Shown here piece after piece: positions 56,301 to 64,000 of a stretch of 64,000 bases of DNA. Numbering within the stretch: position 1 is the stretch's first letter; each line of letters starts with the position of its first letter. A program made the position numbers and the translations under genes. Below the pieces are notes generated by a model. It was not told the origin of the DNA. It searched no databases and saw only the letters and a list, made by a program, of their open reading frames with translations. Location of the stretch: the NCBI RefSeq assembly GCF_963678635.1, contig NC_087066.1:28339301-28403300 (forward strand), given 5' to 3'. The stretch comes from Symsagittifera roscoffensis. Taxonomy: Eukaryota > Xenacoelomorpha > Acoela > Convolutidae.

Positions 56301-59300
56301 TCACGCTACAAACTGATAGTTCTAGAATCGGTCAACTTAATTTATGAAAACGTAAAAACTACCGAGCCAATGTTTGAACCTGTTATATGAAAAACAACCA
56401 TTAGTTGGCTTAAAAATTCAATGGAGATAAATCGCCTAAAAACAGAGCCAACAAACTCGAGAGCAAGAAAAAAATAATTAATCAAAAAATTGAAGACAAA
56501 CCGTTTTTGCGGTCTCCTGAGTTCAATGTCTGTTGGCTTTACTTTTAGACAATGTCCTAATTGGACTTTTTTGCCAAATAAAAAGATCGACGACATGAAT
56601 TTAAAAAAACATCACTTCAGAACTCTTTGAAATTTATGAATCTTATGACTGTTACATTTTTGATGAAACTAACTTTAGTTGAAAAGCTGGAATAGCAGAT
56701 AACTTTGAAATTCTACTAGAAACCCGAAATAAATCTACTTTTGAAAATCATAGTCGATTATTCTTTTTCGCGCCATCTGGAGCATTGGAGAGTATAATTT
56801 GCCTCCCTTTTAGAAAACGAATTTGAATGAAACGTAACAAACAAAGCCAACAGACACTTGAAAAAAGAGTCAATGATTGCAATTAAACAAAAGAAACATA
56901 AACATGAGGTAATTGGTTTGTCGACCCAAACTTTCACGCTAAAAACTGATAGTTCTAGGATCAATCAACTTGATTTATGAAAACGTAACAACTACCGGGC
57001 CAATGTTTGCACCTGTTATATGAAAAACAACCATTATTTGGCCTAAAAATTCAATGGAGATAAATCGCCTAAAAACAGGGCCAACAAACTCAATAAACTC
57101 GAGAGCAAGAAAAAAATTTATTAATAAAAAAATTGAAGACAAACAGTTTTTCGGTCTGTTGAAGACAAACAGTTTTTCGGTTTTTCAATGTCTGTTGGCT
57201 TTACTTTAAGACAATGTCCTAATTGGACTTTTTTGCCATATAAAAAGATCGACGATATGAATTTTGAAAAAAACATCACTTCAGAACTCTTTGAATTTAT
57301 GAATTTTATGACTGTCACATTTTTGATGAAACTAACTTTGGTTGAAAAACTGGAATAGTAGATAACGTTGAAATTCTACTAGAAACCTGGAATAAATCTA
57401 CTTTTGAAAATCATAGTCGATTATACTTTTTCGCTCCATCTGGGGCATTGGAGAGTATAATTTGCCTCCCGTTTAGAAAACGAATTTGAATGAAACGTAA
57501 CAAACAAAGCCAACAGACACTTGAAAAAAGAGTCAATGATTGCAATTAAACAAAAGAAACATAAACATGAGGTAATTGGTTTGCCGACCCAAACTTTCAC
57601 GCTAAAAACTGATAGTTCTAGGATCAATCAACGTGATTTATGAAAACGTAACAACTACCGGGCCAATGTTTGCACCTGTTATATGAAAAACAACCATTAT
57701 TTGGCCTAAAAATTCAATGGAGATAAATCGCCTAAAAACAGGGCCAACAAACTCAATAAACTCGAGAGCAAGAAAAAAATTTATTAATAAAAAAATTGAA
57801 GACAAACAGTTTTTCGGTCTGTTGAAGACAAACAGTTTTTCGGTTTTTCAATGTCTGTTGGCTTTACTTTAAGACAATGTCCTAATTGGACTTTTTTGCC
57901 ATATAAAAAGATCGACGATATGAATTTTGAAAAAAACATCACTTCAGAACTCTTTGAATTTATGAATTTTATGACTGTCACATTTTTGATGAAACTAACT
58001 TTGGTTGAAAAACTGGAATAGTAGATAACGTTGAAATTCTACTAGAAACCTGGAATAAATCTACTTTTGAAAATCATAGTCGATTATACTTTTTCGCGCC
58101 ATCTGGGGCATTGGAGAGTATAATTTGCCTCCCGTTTAGAAAACGAATTTGAATGAAACGTAACAAACAAAGCCAACAGACACTTGAAAAAAGAGTCAAT
58201 GATTGCAATTAAACAAAAGAAACATAAACATGAGGTAATTGGTTTGCCGACCCAAACTTTCACGCTAAAAACTGATAGTTCTAGGATCAATCTACTTGAT
58301 TTATGAAAACGTAACAATTACCGGGCCAATGTTTGCACCTGTTATATGAAAAACAACCATTATTTGGCCTAAAAATTCAATGGAGATAAATCGCCTAAAA
58401 ACAGGGCCAACAAACTCAATAAACTCGAGAGCAAGAAAAAAATTTATTAATAAAAAAAATTGAAGACAAACAGTTTTTCGGTCTGTTGAAGACAAACAGT
58501 TTTTCGGTTTTTCAATGTCTGTTGGCTTTACTTTAAGACAATGTCCTAATTGGACTTTTTTGCCATATAAAAACTTTTTGATGAAACTAACTTTGGTTGA
58601 AAAACTGGAATAGTAGATAACGTTGAAATTCTACTAGAAACCTGGAATAAATCTACTTTTGAAAATCATAGTCGATTATACTTTTTCGCGCCATCTGGGG
58701 CATTGGAGAGTATAACTTGCCTCCCGTTTAGAAAACGAATTTGAATGAAACGTAAGAAACCAAGCCAACAGACACTTGAAAAAAAGAGTCAATGAATTAA
58801 ACAAAAAAACACCAACGTTTCTTAAAAAATCTCAACTTTCAAATTTCAAAAAAATGCCCTTGATGCTCTTTGAATTTCTAGAACAATTAATGATTGGTAC
58901 TTCTTCGACAGAATCGACCTAATTTGAGAAAACTGGATCAATAGGTGAAATTCTTATTTCACCGGGAGATCTGAAATTAAATTCTACTTTCGAAACTAGC
59001 AGTCTCACCACTTGCGATACAAAATCAAAAAACCGCTAAGTCGGAGGAAAAACTAAGAATAACAAAAAAAACTAGATCTTTCAAAATGAATCTGGCTAGA
59101 TTTCAAACAAACACATGCCAGGACAATAGAATGTGAAACTCGCATCGGAAGAAAATTTAACAAAGCGGGAAATACTAAAATACCTTAGCTGAAACACTTT
59201 CAGCCGAAAAAAAATCAACAAGACTTAAGACCCTAAAAACACACGATAGTTTACTGGCTCCTCAAATGAAACAATATGAGGCCACTAAGCCAATATAATA

Positions 59301-61162
59301 TAAGGCAAAACCTATTTACTCGAAAAAGGAAAACTGGAGCTGAAAAAAAACATCAAAAATCACTATAAAAATCATAAAGTCCTCCTTCCCCTCAAAACAC
59401 GCATAACAATTTTTTCTCGCTCGTCGAAAAACACAAAATGAGAACATTAAACCTATTTAATATAGGGCAAAACCTATTAAGCCAAAAAAAATATTATTTC
59501 TGTAAAGATTTCAGTAATTTCTGCAATCAAGTGAGCATAACAATTGTCTCCTTTAAAACTACTCAAAATTAGGTCACTAAGCCGATAAAACCGCAACCAA
59601 GTGGACAGAATAAAGTTTTTATCAAAAAAAAATATATATATACGAAATCAAGAAATTACAAACTGCAGAAGTAAATCAAAACATTAAAAACAATGCAATT
59701 TGAATTGCCTACAGCAAAAACCAAAACACTTGAACGATGTGGCAACTAAGCCGACAAAACATAAGCAGACAAATATAAAAGCCAACATTTTTTGAAACGG
59801 AATATCTCCCGTTTGAAAAAAACAGTCAGATTCGAACCAAGGACATTTGCCGTCCCAGGCGCATTCGTTGCCTCCAAACCAAGGGTGCCGGGGACGCAAA
59901 AAAATTTGAATTCATTATGAACTGAACCTAAATTAACCATTTCGAATTTTGACCATTCTGTGAGCAAAGTAATTTAAAGGAAAAAAACAGACTAGTATCT
60001 GATTGCAATACTCTTGCTTATCGCAAGGGTAATAACAAACCGCAGAAAGACATTTGAGAGTGTACAACTCTTAGGAAATTTTTCCTGCAAAAACGAAAGA
60101 AAACACTGAATAAATAAGTGTCTTCTTCACTTCGTTCCTTGACAGTTAAAAACGGTCAGTTTTACAGTTAAATAGCCTATTTTGACCATAAAACATCAAA
60201 TCGAAATAGAATAGTTTATAGCTAGCGCCGCTGGTGTACAATGCTGATTTTAATTTTCCGACGGTTTTTGAAATAAATCTTTACGACTGTTTTTGAAATT
60301 TGTAATCAAACTTATGAAAAACAATTATCCCAAGTAACTCTGGTAAATAAAAATTCTGGCTAAGTTCAGAGTTACTTTTTTTGCCATCACTTCAAGTCTT
60401 AACTTTTTGCCATTACTTGAAGGCTAAATTTGGAAGAAACATGTTTGAAACTTCCAGCTGCTGTATTTAACTTAAATTACGGCAGTAATAAACTATTCGT
60501 AGCTAGCGATTTCAAACTTAACCTAGTGTCGAGCCCTCTGGATAAAAATTCACAATTGCAGTCTCAGGGTTATACTGTTTATCTTCATCCAAACCCACTG
60601 ACTGGACAAAAAAGCGACAGAGCGAGGCCAGATCATCGGGAAAGTCAATGTAGTGTCCAGCATAGTACTTCTTGGTCTCCCAGTTATACTGGTACCCCAA
60701 AGTCGTCCATCTTAATCTCTCAATCGGTTGTTTCTTCTCGTTTGATGATTTTGTTTTCGAAAAATTAGGGTCGTAATGCTGCCATGGAAACCGATGTGAA
60801 CCCAATGCTGCTTCAGCAGTGAGATTAGATTTGATCGGGAACTTAGTAAAGTCGACCAGAGATCTCAAGATCCAAAACCACTTTGAGAAATTGTGAAAGG
60901 AGTTTTGAATCAAATAAAATCCAGCAACTCCAGCGAGTGTTGTGACTTTCCACGTCTTCGCTGGGTTTAAACCAAAAGAAAGACACTTTTTCGCGCAATG
61001 ATTTTGAGATATGTGCTGTAATTTTGGCTGGTAGCTCTCAAGTGATTGTTTGTTGAAATGCTCGATATCTATGTCTGATACATTGAGTTGTTTACACTGG
61101 CGAAAATGGTCTCGGAAGTGGTCGTGGTTTATCTTCGCTTTCTTTTCGGGTTCTGCAGACAT
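50385..61162 (-). CDS. ALKBH1: ALKBH1, Fe(II)/2-oxoglutarate dioxygenase
   Basis: AlkB-family dioxygenase; in mammals it demethylates and oxidises tRNA (m1A58, mitochondrial tRNA-Met wobble C) and is reported to act on DNA. Two exons, 61162-60523 and 50884-50385, are joined in phase 1 and give 379 residues (human 389). Exon 1 carries RWTTLGYQYNWETKKYYAGH, PDDLASLC and AIVNFYPEGSTLG. Exon 2 begins GIHCDNLEWD with the HxD iron ligands His216 and Asp218, then AHSAIFLLGD, LNSGDVVIM and FHAVP (third ligand His272), and ends with the 2OG-binding RINLNVRQL (Arg345, Arg351). All catalytic residues are present. A small insert with CTCG is unusual. The start is the ATG directly abutting an AG (61163-61164). 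The single intron is 9,638 bp of repeats, including a LINE remnant. The stop of a small same-strand gene lies 97 nt upstream. Confidence 0.95.
51290..51600 (+). repeat. Two ~185-bp tandem copies
   Basis: Each copy contains ctgtatgcgatgcagaattg (second: ccgtatgccatgcagaactg), cataaagcatgtacaaata and tttcaagcttctagaaa. Non-coding, within the ALKBH1 intron. Confidence 0.7.
51640..53320 (+). mobile_element. LINE RT remnant with internal ~470-bp duplication
   Basis: RT core pieces are present twice. TFLDLSKTFDSISHDTLLKK-like and NILHSFLTQRTRTVHINGCF occur at about 51740-51920, and FLDLPKAFDPSSHDT with NILHSFLTQRKKVHIKSCF at about 52215-52375; both copies start after aaataaa..agagatacgg. Farther on come TNHVKYLGVIIEN (about 52640) and an end-type domain, ACNWYNLFPDKLKDQTSYPR (about 53150). 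All frames are broken. Confidence 0.75.
53900..54840 (+). repeat. Three copies of a ~95-bp sequence
   Basis: ctacggaaacgatttttaag...gtaccatctcccaaat occurs at about 53903-54000, 54603-54700 and 54746-54835. The last two are separated by aacctaatgcaaccaaaatg repeats. The element is non-coding, and the copies are almost identical. Confidence 0.85.
54841..56280. other. AT-rich part of the ALKBH1 intron
   Basis: A single GC-rich blip, gcggccgccgccacc near 54958, otherwise A/T-rich sequence. Short frames at 55093-55314 and 55486-55677 are Lys/Leu-rich and give no recognisable product. I see nothing else. Confidence 0.5.
56280..58740. repeat. Tandem array of ~663-bp units
   Basis: Four units located by ccaatgtttgcacctgttat at about 56366, 57001, 57664 and 58326. 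Spacings are about 635, 663 and 662. Units 2 and 3 are near-identical, unit 1 is more diverged, and unit 4 has lost about 90 bp after atgtcctaattgg. Each unit includes the dispersed 0.5-kb family (agccaacagacacttgaaa, aatcatagtcgatta). It lies within the ALKBH1 intron. Confidence 0.9.
58998..60035 (+). repeat. Family D repeat, copy 2
   Basis: Pairs with 6013-7045. It begins near caccacttgcgatacaaaa and ends in the hairpin-like ctcttgc-ttatc-gcaagggtaa. Its short minus frames are mirror artefacts also present in copy 1. Within the ALKBH1 intron. Confidence 0.65.
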
Positions 61163-61259
61163 CTGCAGAGTCAACTTGATAGAAATTCAAAATGTCATAA
61201 TATCTGAAGTATTAGATTTTTCTACCATACATTGGAAACAACTGCATGGCGCTCCTTTT

Positions 61260-61759
61260 TCATTTTCCCACATGAACCCAGCTTTCTCGAATAGAGGTAG
61301 TGAACGATTGAAATATCATAGAGAAAGTGGACGGCTGAAATTTTGCAAACACCGAGAATTTTTCAAATGTATTTACAGAATCTGAATTAATTCTGTATGG
61401 GCTTTCGTATGATACTACAATGGATCCTATAGGTTTATTTTGCGCCATCAAAACTGAAACAATCCACTAGAGGTCATACTCAAGTTGTCGCAAGTTTAAT
61501 GATTCTAGGTAGCTCGAAGACCACAATGCATTTTAATGGGCTAATCGCATTGCAATTGTAGGAATAGCTTGAGTTGGAGCTCGCACAAGCTTGAAAACAG
61601 AGGTGCCATAATTAAATTTCAGCATATAAACAATAACAATTTTTAAACAAAAATGCATCGACAAATTAAAACAATCTATCTTAAACTTGCTTTACCTTTG
61701 ACTGGATTCCGTGAGAGCAATTGTACTAATGTACAATTCATGTTGTCCCAACAAACCAT
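61260..61759 (-). CDS. Unrecognised 85-residue protein, two exons, upstream of ALKBH1
   Basis: Not recognised. Exon 1 (61759-61696) and exon 2 (61453-61260) have good borders: donor AAAG/GTAAAG and acceptor TTGTTTCAG, both phase 1. The joined frame is 86 codons with stop. Exon 1 encodes MVCWDNMNCTLVQLLSRNPV. Exon 2 includes PIGSIVVSYESPYRINSD and ends WVHVGK. The protein has no signal peptide, no long membrane helix and no zinc motif; it is mildly basic and rich in Ser and Phe. An AG acceptor (TTATTTCAG) is 3 nt before the ATG, the same layout as the six recognised genes. The stop is 97 nt before the ALKBH1 ATG, so the two could be one operon. Against it: short, no known homology, and the second exon could be a chance frame. 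It could also be the 3' end of a longer gene. Confidence 0.5.
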
Positions 61760-61779
61760 TTTCTGAAATAACCAATAAG

Positions 61780-62100
61780 TGCAGGGGCGCTCCCCTCAGG
61801 GATTCGAGCCCCTAACCACCAAGGTTAACTTCACCCCTTTAATACTATTTTATTCCGACTTTCTCCTTTATCAATTACTGTTGAGGGGACCGCGCGGTGA
61901 AAAAAACCCGATGTTCAAAAGGGCCCAAAATGGAAATTTTGACCAGTTTTCAAAAAAAACTTATGCAAAAAGTTGAGAGCCAGGAAGACCTATTTGCTAG
62001 ACCAGAAATTAAGATCGAAAATAATTTGCAAGTCCGCACGATCCCTCGCGAAAACCTTAGATCGCCCCTGAATATATACATGAACTATGTATAAATATTC
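61780..62100. other. Unassigned sequence upstream of the small gene
   Basis: Moderately GC-rich, with ggggcgctcccc and gattcgagcccc-like tRNA-arm fragments but no complete tRNA. The promoter of the ALKBH1 unit could be here; no core element stands out. Confidence 0.35.
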
Positions 62101-62101
62101 G

Positions 62102-62402
62102 CAGAGGTTATAGATTGCAACAAACCATGTTCAGAATGCAGGCTTTACGACACAGACCAGAAATTCCAGACCTCGACCTGGATACTTTTAACCTACGAGG
62201 AAAACGCATACAAATAAATTTAGATGATAAAGAGTTGCCATATGAGCTGAAAGAATTAGTAAAAAAAATGGTAATGTTGGGGAAATATATTTCACATACG
62301 CGTTTCCCTCGTGGGTTTAAGGTTTCCAGGTCGAGGTCTGGAATTTCTAGTCAGTGTCGTAAAACCTGCAGTCTGGACATGGTATGTTGCAATCTATAGC
62401 CT
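62102..62402. mobile_element. Foldback element with ~110-bp arms
   Basis: Left arm 62102-62210 (tatagattgcaacaaaccatg...ccagacctcgacctgg) pairs with right arm 62292-62402 (ccaggtcgaggtctgg...catggtatgttgcaatctata) at about 80-85%. The ~80-bp loop is AT-rich. Confidence 0.8.
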
Positions 62403-62458
62403 TTTTAACATTTAATTTACACTATTTCAATTATTAATATATCACAAAAAATGAAATG

Positions 62459-62592
62459 ACGATTGTAAAAGCTAACAATGATGATTGTAAAAGCTAACAA
62501 TGATGATTGCAAAAGCTAACAATGATAATTGTAAAAGCTAACAATGAAGATTGTAAAAGCTAACAATGATGTTTGTAAAAGCTAGCAATGAT
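62459..62592 (+). repeat. 22-bp tandem repeat, six copies
   Basis: gattgtaaaagctaacaat plus gat, repeated head to tail with single-base variants. Confidence 0.95.
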
Positions 62593-62689
62593 GAATTCAT
62601 TGTGTATCGATGTAAGTAACTCAACAAACACCAGCGAGTAAAAATTCGTTATTGATAAACTAGAATAAATTATGGAAAGAATGGGAATA

Positions 62690-63640
62690 ATATTTGATGT
62701 ATTGAGTCTAGTATGGTGCCGTTAGATTGATCGTGACCCTAGCTTGCTGGCAGAACCATATTCATCCGCTTGTTTTCGTTTTTGGCAAACTTTTTTGAAA
62801 GTGGGTGAAAATGCTCATTTTTTGTCCATTTTGACAAGGTGGGCTCGTTGGCTCCTAACTTTTTAATACTAGATGTATTGAGTCTAGACTAGTACCGTTA
62901 TATCGATCGTGGTCCTACTTTTCTATCGGTACCATATTTATCCGTCTGTTTTTTTAGCAAAATTTTTGAAAGTGGGTGCAAAATGCTCAGTTTTTGGCAT
63001 TGTTGACAAGGTGCGCTCGTTTGCCAATAATTTTTATAAAACTTGATGTATTGAAGCTAAATTAAAACCGTTAGATTGATCGTGGTCCTAGCTTTCTAGC
63101 GGTACCATATTCATCAGTTTGTTTGTTTTTTTGGCATTTGACCCATCATTCCAAAAATATAGCTTTCGATGGCCATTTGATCCATAATTATGCAAATATC
63201 AATAGGTCGTACTACTAAAAACATCGAAGTTATGATTTTACTCATAAAAAGTAATTTTGAAATCAGGTTTAGAAAAAAAACTTTTAGATTTTCCCTTCTC
63301 GATGTTTTTTTGTCGTTTTTTTTTGCAAAATATTATCGTTATAATTGCTTCTTTTCAGATAAACTTGACCCTTGATTTGAAAATTGAACTATTGTTTATT
63401 CTCAGCCTATTCTTCAACGTCCTCCGCCTGTCAGGAGTAAGATATTTATCCGTTAGTTATTGTTTTATTTGATGTATTTGGTGTTGTAAATGCACTTGTT
63501 AACAAATTTGGTAATATTTGATGGATCGAGCCAAAACCATACTTATCTGTTTGTTGTCCTTTTTTGGCAACATTGTCGAAGATGGGGTGCAAAATGCTCT
63601 TTGTTGCAATTTTGGAAAGGTGGGCTCGCTTACTTCTTAT
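62690..63640 (+). repeat. Diverged ~175-bp repeat
   Basis: Two full and one partial unit in tandem, each starting gatgtattga (62695, 62871, 63047), with gttagattgatcgtgg, ggtaccatattcatc and gtgggtgcaaaatgctc. A separate related piece lies at about 63515-63640. Confidence 0.8.
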
Positions 63641-64000
63641 GACATACTGCTTGTTGGTCTCTATTTGCATGTTCTTTCTAGATGTTATTGTTGCAGTATC
63701 TTATCACGGACGCTTGGGCCCCGACAGCATGAATCTCTCCCTAATCTTCAGCTCACTAACAATTTAGCTTTTGGTTAGTTTTATTCAATTTCTCTTTCTG
63801 ACTGTTTATTAGACTAACTATCGCATGCTTCTCAATTCTGAACACACTATTTACATTGTGTCAATAATAAGTTATTCAACTGCATGCTTGAGATTTTAAC
63901 ATTATACATTTTCTAATATGGCAATAATTTCATGGCTATCAATGACATCACTTTAGAGGTGTCACATAACCTGTTTTTACATAAATTTTACGCATTGATT
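63641..64000. other. Unassigned right edge
   Basis: AT-rich sequence without a supported gene or a repeat seen elsewhere in the window. Confidence 0.4.

Overview
The window is animal nuclear DNA: AT-rich and repeat-dense, with conserved metazoan genes split by GT-AG introns. There is no bacterial or organellar organisation. Every recognisable gene lies on the minus strand. From right to left they are an unrecognised 85-residue two-exon gene (61759-61260), ALKBH1 (61162-50385), FYCO1 (31615-27848), an RPP38-like RNase P/MRP gene (27330-20680), NOL6 (15445-10877), WDR83OS/Asterix (10695-9850) and RBBP4/7 (7353 to beyond the left edge, last exon or exons missing). I built the exon models by hand. 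All splice phases agree, and the summed lengths are close to the known orthologues except that FYCO1 is short and RPP38 is long.

In all seven genes an intron-type AG acceptor lies 0-9 nt upstream of the start codon. NOL6/WDR83OS and the small gene/ALKBH1 are separated by only 181 and 97 nt. Together these suggest spliced-leader trans-splicing with short operons, as known in tunicates, rotifers, flatworms, nematodes and some cnidarians. I cannot name the species. Tunicate-like or another SL-using invertebrate is an inference only.

Most of the remaining sequence is repeats. The left third (1-31 kb) holds the gene cluster plus tRNA-derived SINE-like pieces, a dispersed ~0.5 kb family, foldback MITEs and two longer paired families. 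The middle holds a 2,647-bp unit in tandem duplicate (31872-37165), whose right end forms a ~380-bp-arm hairpin and which carries an unidentified decayed coding region. A degraded LINE follows (37.4-38.4 kb), then a ~3.7 kb minisatellite of ~60-bp units (38.5-42.2 kb), then a nest of LINEs (43.3-49.6 kb): ORF1 and ORF2 remnants on plus, a separate LINE on minus between them, and a TIR element with a 9-10 bp target duplication inside the plus LINE. The 9.6-kb ALKBH1 intron contains another LINE remnant, a tandem 663-bp array and a second copy of a 1-kb family. The right edge has a foldback element and two short tandem arrays.

The genes are mostly housekeeping: ribosome biogenesis (NOL6, RPP38), membrane-protein biogenesis (Asterix), chromatin (RBBP4), tRNA/DNA demethylation (ALKBH1) and autophagosome/late endosome transport (FYCO1). 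The candidates for something new are the hairpin-bearing tandem unit with its unidentified decayed gene, the small unknown gene upstream of ALKBH1, and the genome-wide style of start-codon-adjacent acceptor sites.
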